Below the pieces are notes generated by a model that did no database searches, was not told the origin of the DNA, and worked only from the letters and a program-made list of their open reading frames with translations. 64,000 nt of DNA from an uncultured bacterium (GTDB lineage: Bacteria; Acidobacteriota; Thermoanaerobaculia; Thermoanaerobaculales; Thermoanaerobaculaceae), in the NCBI GenBank assembly GCA_937924755.1, contig CALEVZ010000014.1:62001-126000 (forward strand). The letters run 5' to 3'. Made by a program: the position numbers and the translations under genes. Below are positions 50,825 to 60,373 of the stretch, piece by piece (the stretch's first letter is position 1; every line of letters starts with the position of its first letter).

Positions 50825-52030
50825 TCACTCCTCGTCGGGTCCCTCCTCCTCGCGCGCCGGCGGCTCGCCCGCGGGCTCGGCGGCGGGCAGCAGGTGGCGC
50901 GGCAGAAAGGCGATGGTGGCGATGAGGGTGGGAATCACCGCGCTGGCGATGACCGTCGCCACCAAAAACGAGTACTGCTGGCGGGTGACGATGTCGTGGG
51001 TGAGGCCGTAGAGCGCCGAGATGGTGCCGAAGGTGAGGCCGGTGGACATCATCAACGTGTAGTACCAGCGCTCCCGTCGCTCGGCGCGGAACCGGCTCAC
51101 CACCGGGAAAAGACCGGCGATCTTGGTGAGCGATTTGGCCGCGAAGAGCAGCAGAAAGGCAAGCGGCGCCGCTGCCACCGCCGGCAGCGACACCAGCGAT
51201 CCCGCCCGCAGGAAGTAAAACGGTGTCAAAAAGCCGATGGTCAGCGTCCGCATCCGGCGGATCCAATGGTGGTCCTCGGCCGCCGCGCCAGCCAGCACCA
51301 TGCCGGCGATGTAGGCGGGCAAAACCGCCTCGCTGCCCGACCACAGCGCCAGGGCGCCGAGGCCGAAGAGCACCAGCAGCACCCACTTGGTGCGCACGGC
51401 GGCGGTGCGGTAGGCGTAACGCCGGGTAATCGCCGCGGTGAGCCTGGGGAGCAGAGCGATGATGGCGGCGCTGGCGGCGAGGAAAACGACCGTACGGCCG
51501 GTGAACGGCGCAAAGATCAGCCCGAGGGCGATGACCGTGCCGAGGTCGTTGACGAAGCACGCGCCGAGAATGCCCTTGCCGAACTCGGTGCGGTTGAAAC
51601 CGGTCTCCAGCATCACCGCGTAAACCACCGCCATGGACGTGGTCGACAGGGCGACACCGGCGAGCCAGCTCGCCGCCGGGTCCCAGCCCAGCGCGTAACG
51701 GGCGACGGCGGCACACCCCAGAAACGGCGCTAGGAATCCGACCGCGCCCACCGCCAGGACTTCCCGAGACTTGCTGCGCAGCACCGCCGGCTGCAGTTCG
51801 GCGCCGGCCAGGAAGGTGAGCAGCACGGCGCCGGCGGCGGCGAGAAAGCGCAGCCATGTTTCATCGCCGCCGAGAGCGCCGGGGCCGACGTAGCGCTCGG
51901 CGATCCACCCGGCCGCCATCCCCACACAGATTTCCGTGAGTGCCATGGAGACCTTGAGGCGGTTGGCGAGGATCGTCGACAGGATGGCGAGCGCCAGCCA
52001 GGCGGCGGCGAGGGCGAACATTTCCGTCAC
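50825..52030 (-). CDS. CPA2-family monovalent cation/proton antiporter (KefB-like)
   Basis: The 401-residue protein has about 12 helices of the Na+/H+ exchanger fold: LTEICVGMAAGWIAERYVGP, FLAGAELQPAVLRSKSREVL, ALSTTSMAVVYAVMLE and FVNDLGTVIALGLIFA, which contains the family ND motif for ion binding. There is no TrkA-N domain; the C-terminus is a short acidic tail (PPAREEEGPDEE). The start is GTG 52030 with AAAGGAG 7 nt before; ATG 52021 is a second choice. The leader is strongly structured (next entry). It is convergent to nothing and lies 69 nt from the arsR promoter. Confidence 0.9.
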   Translation of the reverse strand: MTEMFALAAAWLALAILSTILANRLKVSMALTEICVGMAAGWIAERYVGPGALGGDETWLRFLAAAGAVLLTFLAGAELQPAVLRSKSREVLAVGAVGFLAPFLGCAAVARYALGWDPAASWLAGVALSTTSMAVVYAVMLETGFNRTEFGKGILGACFVNDLGTVIALGLIFAPFTGRTVVFLAASAAIIALLPRLTAAITRRYAYRTAAVRTKWVLLVLFGLGALALWSGSEAVLPAYIAGMVLAGAAAEDHHWIRRMRTLTIGFLTPFYFLRAGSLVSLPAVAAAPLAFLLLFAAKSLTKIAGLFPVVSRFRAERRERWYYTLMMSTGLTFGTISALYGLTHDIVTRQQYSFLVATVIASAVIPTLIATIAFLPRHLLPAAEPAGEPPAREEEGPDEE

Positions 52031-52117
52031 GGGCTTCTCCTTTCGGCCCATAGAGATGGGCCCACGTCCCAGGAGTCATCAGCCCGTGACGGGCGGTTTG
52101 CGGGGGACTCCATCCCC
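52024..52117 (-). promoter_or_regulatory. Structured 5' leader masking the antiporter RBS and start codon
   Basis: CCGTCACGGGCT (52024-52035), which includes the GTG start, and AGCCCGTGACGG (52081-52092) form a perfect 12-bp stem in the transcript. Inside it, CTCC pairs with GGAG of the RBS, and GGCCCAT/ATGGGCC (52045-52062) forms a further 7-bp hairpin. The upstream arm can also fold alone (GCCCG/CGGGC), and another hairpin (GGGGA/TCCCC) lies at 52103-52117. Two exclusive folds, one hiding the RBS, are the typical layout of a riboswitch or RNA thermometer. No known class is recognised. Confidence 0.55.
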
Positions 52118-52282
52118 TGCTGCGATCCCGGGCGCGGAGGCCGCCGTCCCAGGCAAGCCCCGCGAGGATACCACGCCCGCCGCCGGGCGCGGTAGAACAC
52201 ATGCAGCGCACCGAGCACCGGAAGTCAGCGACGACACCTCCGCCGCACCGGTGCCGCCGGAAACACCCCGACGGGTTGTCGC

Positions 52283-52621
52283 CTACTCCGGCTGCACGAT
52301 TGGGAAACGGGTGAGTGGCAGGCCGTCTTGGGCACGCTTGAAGACGATGTCGCGGGCGCGCTCGATTGGGATGGCCACCGCCCCGGTGGCGGGGTCCAGC
52401 AGACGGTAGCCGTGCAAGCGCTCCTGCTGACTGGCGATGTTGCGGGCCAGCTCTTCGGCGCGCACGTTTTCCACCTTGCGCACCCGCTCCAGCGCCTCCT
52501 GGCGGTAGAACAACGCCTGCAGGGCAACGATGACCACGAAGAGCAGCACAGCCCCGACGACGCCCAGGAGGGCGGTGAGGGGGGCGTTGGGATCGGTCCC
52601 GCGAGTCACGACGGTCTCCAT
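52283..52621 (-). CDS. Small membrane protein at the end of the act operon
   Basis: The 112-residue protein has one N-terminal helix (LTALLGVVGAVLLFVVIVALQALFY) and a mostly hydrophilic body with RLLDPATGAVAIPIERARDI. The latter part is often seen in small proteins next to alternative complex III genes. It could correspond to ActG, but I cannot confirm that. It shares one base with the actF stop (TGATG). Confidence 0.7.
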   Translation of the reverse strand: METVVTRGTDPNAPLTALLGVVGAVLLFVVIVALQALFYRQEALERVRKVENVRAEELARNIASQQERLHGYRLLDPATGAVAIPIERARDIVFKRAQDGLPLTRFPIVQPE

Positions 52622-53826
52622 CAGGCGTTCTCGAAGGTGAGGGATTCCATAAGCCGCGGGTCCCTCTCGGGCACCAGGGAGGTGGCGCGAACTCTGTGCA
52701 GCATGCTCGCCATCAGCGCTCCGGCCAGGCCCACCGCCAGCGCCAGGCTCGCCCAGTTGAGGGTGGCATGTTCGCTCTGCACCGGAATGACGAACCAGTA
52801 CAGGTCCAGCCAGTGCATGATCAGCAGCCATCCGGCGGCGACCGCCAGGGCCCCCTTGCGCCGCTTGGGGCCGCGCGACAGCAGCGCCAAAAACGGCAAA
52901 AGGAAGTGGCCGAACACCAGCGCCAGCCCCGCCCACCCCCAGCCGTGCTCCTGCCGGTGCAGGTAAAACAGTGTTTCTTCGGGGATGTTGGCGTACCACA
53001 TGAGCATGAACTGGGAAAAGGAGATGTACGCCCAGAACACGGTGAAGGCGAAGAGGAGCTTGCCCAGGTCGTGGTAGTGCTCGCGGGTGATGGCGCGGCG
53101 CAGGAAGCCGGCCCGCTGCACCAGGTAGCTGAAGAGGATCAGGGAAGCGAAAAAACCCACCGCCGCCCCGGCAAAGTAGTACACCCCCAGCATGGTGCTG
53201 TACCAGTGGGGATCCAGCGACATGAGCAGGTCAAAGGCGGCAAAGGTCACCGTGAAGGCGAACAGGAACATGGCCGGAGCGGCGCGCCGGCGCATGGCCA
53301 GGGTGTGCGCGACATCGCCGGAGGTGTCCTGGGCCAGCGAGCGGCCGACGAAAAAGCGCGCCAGCCATACCCACACCCCCAGGTAGAGCGCGCAGCGGAT
53401 GAGGAAGAAGGGGGTGTTGAGGTAGCCCGATTTCCACTGCAGCAGCGGATCGGCGGCCACCGCGTCGGCGTGCGACCAGTGGTACAGCTCCCCCAACCCC
53501 ACCGCGATGGGCACGAACAGTAAGGCCAGCAGGGGCAGAGTCGATGCCATGGCCTCGGCCAGGCGCCGCACCACCACCGACCACCCGGCGTTGGTGAGGT
53601 GCTGCAGCATGACGAAGAACAGCGCCCCCAGGGCGATGCTGGCGAAAAAGGCCCAGGCGTGCAGGTAGGCGAAAAAGAACCCGCGCCACCCCTGACCGGA
53701 AAGGGCTCCCAGTGCCAGGGCCGCCACCAACCCCACCCCGGCGGCCAGCCAGCCGCCGCGCACAACCGGCGAAGCCTTCTCCCCCAACACCCTTGGTTCG
53801 TTGCCGAGATCGACCATTGCTCGCAT
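52621..53826 (-). CDS. actF: Alternative complex III, membrane subunit ActF
   Basis: The 401-residue protein has about ten helices, and its N-terminal GFFFAYLHAWAFFASIALGALFF and later segments AMFLFAFTVTFAAFDLLMSLDPHWYSTMLG match ActF. It resembles ActC without being a full NrfD protein. In solved ACIII structures ActF forms part of the membrane core, beside ActC. It lies 9 nt downstream of actE. Confidence 0.9.
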   Translation of the reverse strand: MRAMVDLGNEPRVLGEKASPVVRGGWLAAGVGLVAALALGALSGQGWRGFFFAYLHAWAFFASIALGALFFVMLQHLTNAGWSVVVRRLAEAMASTLPLLALLFVPIAVGLGELYHWSHADAVAADPLLQWKSGYLNTPFFLIRCALYLGVWVWLARFFVGRSLAQDTSGDVAHTLAMRRRAAPAMFLFAFTVTFAAFDLLMSLDPHWYSTMLGVYYFAGAAVGFFASLILFSYLVQRAGFLRRAITREHYHDLGKLLFAFTVFWAYISFSQFMLMWYANIPEETLFYLHRQEHGWGWAGLALVFGHFLLPFLALLSRGPKRRKGALAVAAGWLLIMHWLDLYWFVIPVQSEHATLNWASLALAVGLAGALMASMLHRVRATSLVPERDPRLMESLTFENA

Positions 53827-53835
53827 GGCCTTGCC

Positions 53836-54501
53836 CTACCTGGCGAGCTGCCCACGCAGCTCGACGGGAACGTCGTCCATGGTGGCTCCTTGAGAGAACT
53901 GCAACACCCGCACGTGGGCGACGATCGCCCAGCGATCGGCCACCGGCAGCTGCGGGCCGTAGGCGGGCATATTGCGGATACCGTTGGCGATGGTGTTGTA
54001 AAGATGGCCGTCGGGGCGGCTGCGCACCAGCTCGGTGTGCAGCGAGGACGGGGGCGTCCAGGTCCCCTCCTGCAGGGCGTCGGCACGCACGGCGATGGGG
54101 CCGTCGCCGTACCCGGCCAGGCCATGGCACGGGCTGCAGTAGATGTTGTAGCGCTCCTCGCCCCGCCGCAGCAGCTCGGCGGTCACCGGCACCGGCAGGC
54201 TGGCCAGCCAGATTCCCCCGCGGCGACCGGTGGCGAACCCCTCCTCGGCGCCGGCGGATCCCGCCGGCACCACCCCGCGAGGGTGGGGGCGCATAGCGCG
54301 GCCATCAGCGAACAGGGGGTTCTCGGCCTGCGCCTTGAATTTGGGCTGGTGGTCCATGTCGTGGATGAGGTGGACGCGGGGCTCGGACGAGGTCACCACG
54401 CGGGCACGGGCGATGAGGGCCAAGGGCACCAGCGCCAGCGCCGTGGCCACCAACGCCGCGTAGATCAACCACCTGGGGACGTCCTTTAGCAGGGCGATCA
54501 T
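53836..54501 (-). CDS. actE: Alternative complex III, monoheme cytochrome c ActE
   Basis: The 221-residue protein has an N-terminal membrane helix, a linker and one cytochrome c domain: RYNIYCSPCHGLAGYGDGP carries the heme motif, and ANGIRNMPAYGPQL the distal Met. ActE transfers electrons from the complex to the oxidase or a soluble cytochrome. The start overlaps actD by ATGA. Confidence 0.92.
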   Translation of the reverse strand: MIALLKDVPRWLIYAALVATALALVPLALIARARVVTSSEPRVHLIHDMDHQPKFKAQAENPLFADGRAMRPHPRGVVPAGSAGAEEGFATGRRGGIWLASLPVPVTAELLRRGEERYNIYCSPCHGLAGYGDGPIAVRADALQEGTWTPPSSLHTELVRSRPDGHLYNTIANGIRNMPAYGPQLPVADRWAIVAHVRVLQFSQGATMDDVPVELRGQLAR

Positions 54502-55049
54502 CCCTCCACCTCCAGCACTGGCCTGCCGCCACTGGACTCCAACAGCGCCCGCGTCGCCCGGGGGTCGAACTTGGGGTCGCGTGCCTCGATGGAGATGAAA
54601 AAGCGATCGTTGCTGGCCCGCCGGAAGCGCTCGAGCCGGAAAAGGGGGTGGAAAAACTGCGGCAAGCCGTTGGCCACCAGCATCCCCACGAACGCCCCGA
54701 TGGCCGCCAGGAGCACCGTCAGCTCGAAGGTCACCGGGATGGCGGCGGGCAGCCCGAAGTAGGGCTTGGCGCTAATGATAAAGGGGTAATCCACGGCGTT
54801 GGTCCACCACTGCAGCAGTAGCCCAGTCGAGGCACCGACGGCGCCGCACCCCGCCACCAACCACGGCAGCCGCGACACCTGAATTCCCATCGCCTCATCC
54901 AGGCCGTGGATGGGAATGGGAGTGTGCACATCGAAGTAGCGATAGCCGGCGTCCCGTACCCGGGCAGCGGCCTCCAGCACCGCCGGCACCGTCTCGTACT
55001 CGGCCAGAAGCCCCCAGAGCCTTCCTTTCTCCTCGGCGTGGGAACTCAT
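54498..55049 (-). CDS. actD: Alternative complex III, subunit ActD
   Basis: The 183-residue protein is a DUF3341/ActD subunit: [39 protein letters not shown] and two helices ([38 protein letters not shown]). It is anchored at the cytoplasmic side of ACIII. It overlaps actC and actE by ATGA. Confidence 0.93.
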   Translation of the reverse strand: MSSHAEEKGRLWGLLAEYETVPAVLEAAARVRDAGYRYFDVHTPIPIHGLDEAMGIQVSRLPWLVAGCGAVGASTGLLLQWWTNAVDYPFIISAKPYFGLPAAIPVTFELTVLLAAIGAFVGMLVANGLPQFFHPLFRLERFRRASNDRFFISIEARDPKFDPRATRALLESSGGRPVLEVEG

Positions 55050-56503
55050 CGCTCATTCTCCTCGTCGTGCTGGTGGGGGATTTCACCCCAGTACTGCCCG
55101 TGACCGCGGTGGGGACCCAGCTCCAGACCGGCCGCCGGCACCACCGATTTCACCTCGGCCATGGCGACGATGGGCAAAAAACGCAGGAAGAGCAAGAAGA
55201 GGGTGAAGAACAGCCCGAAGCTGCCCAGGAAAGTGAGCAGGTCCACCCATGTGGGCCAGTACACTCCCCAGGAGGAGGGCAGAAAGTCGCGGGACAGGGA
55301 GGTCACGACGATGACGAAGCGTTCGAACCACATGCCGATGTTGACGAAGATCGAGATCACCAGCAGCAGCCCGGGTGTCTGACGCAAGCGCTTGAACCAC
55401 AACAGCTGCGGGATGATGGCGTTGCAGGTGAACATGATCCAGTAGGACCAGGCGTAGGGACCCAGGGCCCGGTTCAAGAAGGTGAAGCTCTCGTAGGGGT
55501 TGCCCGAATACCAGGCGATGAAGAACTCGATGATGTAGCTGTAACCCACCATGGAGCCCGTGGCCAGGATGATCTTCGCCATGTTGTCCAGATGGCGCGG
55601 AGTGATGAGCGACTCCAGCCGGAAGATGTGGCGCACCGGAATGAGCAAGGTCAAGACCATGGCGAAGCCGGAAAAGATCGCCCCGGCGACGAAGTAGGGC
55701 GGGAAGATGGTGGCGTGCCAGCCGGGAAGCTGGGAAACGGCGAAGTCGAAGGACACCACCGAGTGTACCGACAGCACCAGGGGGGTTGCGAGGGCCGCCA
55801 GCAGCAGGTAGGCGCGCTCGTAGCGGTGCCAGTGCCGCCCGGAACCCCGCCAGCCGAGGGCGGCAATGCCGTAGGCAATCTGCCGAATCTTGCTCCTGGC
55901 CCGGTCCCGCAGGGTGGCCAGGTCCGGCACCATGCCCATGTACCAGAACATCAGGGACACGGTAAAGTAGGTACTGACCGCGAACACGTCCCACAGCAGA
56001 GGCGAGCGGAAGTTGGGCCACATCTGCATCTGATTGGGCAACGGGGCGAGCCAGTACTCGAACCACGGCCGCCCCACGTGGATGGCGGGAAACAGCCCGG
56101 CGCAGATGACCGCGAAGATGGTCATGGCCTCGGCAAAGCGGTTGATGCTGGTCCGCCACTTCTGACGGAACAGGAAGAGGATGGCGGAAATCAGTGTCCC
56201 GGCGTGGCCGATTCCTACCCAAAAGACGAAGTTGATAATGGCAAACCCCCACGCCACCGGCTGGTTGATCCCCCACACCCCCAGGCCGGTCCAGAAGAGG
56301 TAGCCCAGCATGGCAAACAGCACGAAGGTGAGGGAGGCCGAGGTGCCGAAGGCCAGCCACCACTCCCGCGACGGCCGTGGCCGTTCGGCAATTTCGCACA
56401 CCTGCTCGGTAATGCTGGCCAGGTCGCTCTTGCCCAGCACCAGGGGAGCGCGCTCCCCCGGACGTTCCAGGGTGTTGTCGAGATCCAGCGGGATGGCGCT
56501 CAT
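55046..56503 (-). CDS. actC: Alternative complex III, NrfD-like quinone-binding subunit ActC
   Basis: The 485-residue protein has about ten helices of the NrfD fold: [65 protein letters not shown]. It binds quinol at the membrane and passes electrons to the Fe-S centres of ActB. It overlaps actB and actD by ATGA. Confidence 0.95.
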   Translation of the reverse strand: MSAIPLDLDNTLERPGERAPLVLGKSDLASITEQVCEIAERPRPSREWWLAFGTSASLTFVLFAMLGYLFWTGLGVWGINQPVAWGFAIINFVFWVGIGHAGTLISAILFLFRQKWRTSINRFAEAMTIFAVICAGLFPAIHVGRPWFEYWLAPLPNQMQMWPNFRSPLLWDVFAVSTYFTVSLMFWYMGMVPDLATLRDRARSKIRQIAYGIAALGWRGSGRHWHRYERAYLLLAALATPLVLSVHSVVSFDFAVSQLPGWHATIFPPYFVAGAIFSGFAMVLTLLIPVRHIFRLESLITPRHLDNMAKIILATGSMVGYSYIIEFFIAWYSGNPYESFTFLNRALGPYAWSYWIMFTCNAIIPQLLWFKRLRQTPGLLLVISIFVNIGMWFERFVIVVTSLSRDFLPSSWGVYWPTWVDLLTFLGSFGLFFTLFLLFLRFLPIVAMAEVKSVVPAAGLELGPHRGHGQYWGEIPHQHDEENER

Positions 56504-59500
56504 GAGGAGGCCCCCCCCTCCCCGGCGGGCGCCGCCGGGTTGGTGAGTTTGGCGAGGTACAGGGTGCGCGGTTTGGTGAACAGCTCCTCCAGGATGCCGT
56601 AGGCCCGCGGGTGGCGGTGCAGACGGGAGACCTCGCTGTCAGGGTCCCTGAGGTCCCCGAAGACAATCGCCCGGGTGGGGCAGGTTTGGGCGCAGGCCGG
56701 GACAATCTCGCCGTCCCGCAGGGGCCGCCGCTCGTTCTTGGCGGAGATCTTGGCCGCCTCGATCCGCTGGATACAGAAGGTGCACTTTTCCATCACCCCC
56801 CGCCCGCGCACCGTCACCTCCGGGTTGAAGGCCAGGCGCGTGGTTGCTGAAACGCTCTTGAAGTTATTGAAGAAGTTGAATCGTCGCACCTTGTATGGAC
56901 AGTTGTTGGAGCAGTAGCGGGTGCCCACGCAGCGGTTGTACACCATCTGATTCAGGCCCTCTTCGCTGTGCACCGTGGCCGCTACCGGGCAGACCGACTC
57001 GCAGGGGGCGTTTTCGCAGTGCTGGCAGGGCATGGGCTGGAAGCGCACCTCGGGATCAGCGGGGTCGCCGGCGAAGTAGCGGTCCACCCGGATCCAGTGC
57101 ATCTCCCGCCCGTTGGCCACTTGCTTCTTGCCCACCACCGGAATGTTGTTTTCCGCCTGACAGGCGATGGTGCAGGCGCCGCAGCCGATGCAGGCGGACA
57201 GATCGATGGCCATCCCCCACTGGTGCTCCCCCTTGAATTCAATCTCCTTCCACAGCGGGCTGGCCTTGGCCCAGGCCGTGTTCCTGGCGAATTCGGGGTT
57301 GGCCCGATACTCCGGGAGGCTGGCCTCGCGGATCAACGAGCCGACCCGCCTGCCCCGCTCGGCCATGCCCAGGGTGTCGATGACGTGGTGGTCCTGGGCG
57401 GTGGCCAGCGGGCGACGACGCCCGGTGCGTTCCACCTGCACCCCGCCTACCACCCAGGGGGCAGTGGCGGTGCGCACACGGTAGGCGTTGACTCCCGCAC
57501 CGGCGGCGACCCTACCGCCGGCCTCCCGCCCGTACCCCAGCGCCAGCCCTACCACTCCCCGCGCCTGTCCTGGTACCACCAAGACCGGCGCCTCCACGCT
57601 GCGCCCGCCCGCCGACAGGCGCACCACGTCGCCGTGCCGTACCTTGAGCTCCCGCGCGTCCTCCGGGCCGAAGGTGGCGGCGTTGTCCCAGGTGAGGGTA
57701 GTAATGGGGTCGGGCAGCTCCTGCAGCCAGCCGTTGTTGGCAAATCGCCCGTCGTAGAGGCAGGCGTCGGCGTGGAGGTTGAGCTCCCGCCCCCCATCCG
57801 GCGGGACTTGGAGTCCCGCCGCCGCCGCTATCACAGCCTCCAGATTTAGCCGGGGACGAACCGGGGCCCAGGCAGAGTTGGCCACCACACCCTCGGAGAG
57901 GGCGAGCCGCCATCTCTCCTCCTCCCCGCCCCACAGCCGGGCGAAGGTACGGCGGGTGAGGTCGTGGGCCGACAGCGCCGGCTCGCCCAGCAGCGCCGCC
58001 AACACTTCGGCCGGCGTACGTCCGCCGTACAACGGCTCGATGAGCGGCTGTACCACGCTCACCGTGCCGTCCCAGGCGCGCGCGTCGCCCCACATTTCCA
58101 GCCCATGGGCGCGGGGCAGGTGCCAACGACACAGCTGGGAGGTCTCGTTGTCGTAGATCGACAGGTGCACCGTTTGCGGACATGCCGCCAAAAGTCTGGC
58201 GAAATCCAGCTCCGCCGGGGCGTCCCAGGCGGGATTGCCACCAAGGATCCACAACGTTCGCACCGCGCCATCCGCCAGGGCGGTCGCCAGCTGGGAGATT
58301 CCCTCCAGATGCGACCGCCGCGTGGGCTCCGGGTCGGGCAGATAGGTGACGGTGGTTCCCACCGTCCCCAACGCCTCGTTCAGCGCGGCGGCGAGGACAT
58401 GGACCTCGGGAGGCTGAGAGGGCCCCACCACCACCAGCCCCTGCTGGCGGGCCTGGAGCAGGTCACGGGCCGCCAGGGCCGCGAAGCGGGACTCTGGCGA
58501 GCCGGCGTCGAAGGCAGCTGCTCCCCACCCGGCGGGCAAGGCCAGGCCGCCCCTCGCCAGCTCGTGGGCCAGCTGCCGCAGCAGGGCGCCCATGTGCCTT
58601 GCGGGCAGCGCCAGGCGGTGGTCCGAGGCTGCACCTGTGACCGTCAGCAGCGCCTCCGCCGCGTAAAGCCGCGGCATGGCGTCCCCCTCGCCGCTGCGCG
58701 CCGCCCCCCAGTGGCGGGCGTGGCGCAAGCCCTCCGGGTGCCCGAACAGGAAATCCGACTCCAGTCCCACGATCACCCGCGCCCGCTCCAGGTGCAGCCT
58801 GGGGCGTACCAACCCACCGAAAGCCCGCGCCAGGCCGGCCCGTTCCAGGTCCCGCGACACCGGCTCGTACTCCACCCAGAGCACTCGCGGGAACTGCTCC
58901 TGCAGCTCGTTTCTCAGTGCCAGCACGGTAGGTGAGGAGGTGGCCTCGGCGAGCACGGCGAACCCTGCCCCTTTGTCGGCACGCAGTAGGGTTGCCTGTT
59001 CGGCCGCAAGGGCCAGGAAGTCGTCCCAGGTAGGAACCCGGCGCTGCCCACCCTCCCGCCGCACCAGCGTGGTGCTGCGCTCGGGGTCGTACAGCTCCAA
59101 CACCGCCGCCTGGGCCCAGGCCGTGGCCGCGCCCAAGCTGGAGGGATGGGCGGGGTTGCCCTCCACCTTGATGGGGCGGCCGTCGTAGCTCTTTACCAGC
59201 ACCCCCAGCGACGCCCCGCCCAGCTCCAGGGCGGTGGCGAAGTGCTGCGGCACCCCGGGGACGTATCCCTCCGGCCGATAGGCGAAGGGCATGATGCGCT
59301 CCTTGGGCCAGCGGCAGGCGGTCAAGCCCGCCAGCGCCAGGGAGGCGGCCATCACCTTGAGGATCGATCGTCGCGTCGTCGGCTTGATCAGCTCGTCTGC
59401 CAGCTCGGGGAATTCCTGCTGGATCCTTTGCTGGAAGGCGGGCGACGCCGCCAGTTCTTCGAGACTGCGCCAGTACTGTTTACCCAAACTTGACCCCCCC

Positions 59501-59547
59501 GACCCTCGAGAACCTTCCCCCCGCGAAAGATCCTGCCGCCGCCTCAT
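56500..59547 (-). CDS. actB: Alternative complex III, fused molybdopterin-like/Fe-S subunit ActB
   Basis: The 1015-residue protein has a twin-arginine signal ([16 protein letters not shown]), a large molybdopterin oxidoreductase-like region without the usual Mo ligands (as in other ActB), and a C-terminal ferredoxin-like region. That holds several Cys sets: [42 protein letters not shown] and [11 protein letters not shown]. These bind the 3Fe-4S/4Fe-4S clusters. The ATG at 59547 overlaps actA (ATGA); the track start is 77 codons too early. Confidence 0.96.
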   Translation of the reverse strand: MRRRQDLSRGEGSRGSGGSSLGKQYWRSLEELAASPAFQQRIQQEFPELADELIKPTTRRSILKVMAASLALAGLTACRWPKERIMPFAYRPEGYVPGVPQHFATALELGGASLGVLVKSYDGRPIKVEGNPAHPSSLGAATAWAQAAVLELYDPERSTTLVRREGGQRRVPTWDDFLALAAEQATLLRADKGAGFAVLAEATSSPTVLALRNELQEQFPRVLWVEYEPVSRDLERAGLARAFGGLVRPRLHLERARVIVGLESDFLFGHPEGLRHARHWGAARSGEGDAMPRLYAAEALLTVTGAASDHRLALPARHMGALLRQLAHELARGGLALPAGWGAAAFDAGSPESRFAALAARDLLQARQQGLVVVGPSQPPEVHVLAAALNEALGTVGTTVTYLPDPEPTRRSHLEGISQLATALADGAVRTLWILGGNPAWDAPAELDFARLLAACPQTVHLSIYDNETSQLCRWHLPRAHGLEMWGDARAWDGTVSVVQPLIEPLYGGRTPAEVLAALLGEPALSAHDLTRRTFARLWGGEEERWRLALSEGVVANSAWAPVRPRLNLEAVIAAAAGLQVPPDGGRELNLHADACLYDGRFANNGWLQELPDPITTLTWDNAATFGPEDARELKVRHGDVVRLSAGGRSVEAPVLVVPGQARGVVGLALGYGREAGGRVAAGAGVNAYRVRTATAPWVVGGVQVERTGRRRPLATAQDHHVIDTLGMAERGRRVGSLIREASLPEYRANPEFARNTAWAKASPLWKEIEFKGEHQWGMAIDLSACIGCGACTIACQAENNIPVVGKKQVANGREMHWIRVDRYFAGDPADPEVRFQPMPCQHCENAPCESVCPVAATVHSEEGLNQMVYNRCVGTRYCSNNCPYKVRRFNFFNNFKSVSATTRLAFNPEVTVRGRGVMEKCTFCIQRIEAAKISAKNERRPLRDGEIVPACAQTCPTRAIVFGDLRDPDSEVSRLHRHPRAYGILEELFTKPRTLYLAKLTNPAAPAGEGGASS

Positions 59548-60212
59548 CGGTGGCAAGTCCAACAGTCCACCGAGGGGTTGATCCCCGCGGCTTCCCGCAG
59601 GCGCCGGCCGTGCTCCGCCGGATCCCCCGGGGCCACCCAATCCATCACCGTGACCAGCTCGGGAGGTCGTAGGTGGGGATCGGGGTTGCGATGGCAATCC
59701 AGACACCACCCCATGGAGAGGGTGTGCACCTGCTGCACCACCTCCATGGTGTCCACCCGTCCGTGACAGGACGCACACCCTACCCCGGCCCGCAGGTGGG
59801 CGCTGTGGTTGAAGTAGGCGTAATCCGGCAGATCGTGCACCTTCACCCAGGGGATGGGCAACCCCGACGCATAGCTCTCGCGGACCGTCAGCAACCGCGG
59901 GCTATTGGCGCGCACCTGCTTGTGGCAGTTCATGCAGGTCTGGGTGGGGGGGATGGCGGCGAAGGCGGCCCGCTCCACTGTGGTGTGGCAGTAGCGGCAG
60001 TCCATGCCCAGTTGCCCGGCGTGGAGGGCGTGGGAGAACGGCACCGGCTGCTCCGGTCGGTATCCCACGTCGGTGGTCTTGGGCGAACCTCCCAGCCACA
60101 CCAGTGCCACCAGGTAGGCCGGCAGAGTGACCAGCACGATGGCCAGGGCAGGACGGATCAGATTGGTCCATGCCGGGAACACGAACCGTCCCGGCTCGGC
60201 GTCGCTCTTCAT
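59544..60212 (-). CDS. actA: Alternative complex III, pentaheme cytochrome c ActA
   Basis: The 222-residue protein has an N-terminal membrane anchor ([19 protein letters not shown]) and five CxxCH sites: CRYCH, CMNCH, CASCH, CLDCH and CWTCH. The His-rich spacers provide the second axial ligands. It is the first gene of the operon. The 161 nt upstream lie between it and the GreA-like gene and contain no clear promoter, so transcription may also come from further up. Confidence 0.95.
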   Translation of the reverse strand: MKSDAEPGRFVFPAWTNLIRPALAIVLVTLPAYLVALVWLGGSPKTTDVGYRPEQPVPFSHALHAGQLGMDCRYCHTTVERAAFAAIPPTQTCMNCHKQVRANSPRLLTVRESYASGLPIPWVKVHDLPDYAYFNHSAHLRAGVGCASCHGRVDTMEVVQQVHTLSMGWCLDCHRNPDPHLRPPELVTVMDWVAPGDPAEHGRRLREAAGINPSVDCWTCHR

Positions 60213-60373
60213 GGTGGGTGAGCTTAAGCGGGCGACTGACGGCCGTCAAGCAAGGACATGCCGACGGCCGATCCCCCCTTCCACCCTCGCCGAAGTCGAG
60301 CACCGCTCGAAAGTTGGCAAAATCTTCGAAGCCACGGGGAAGGACTTGCCGATCACCTCCCATGCTTTTGCAA

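Noticed and set aside
52024-52092. Hammerhead ribozyme in the antiporter leader (CTGATGA ... GAAA)
   Set aside because: The motifs are present by chance, but stem II does not close next to them, and no cleavage-site triplet sits in the right place.
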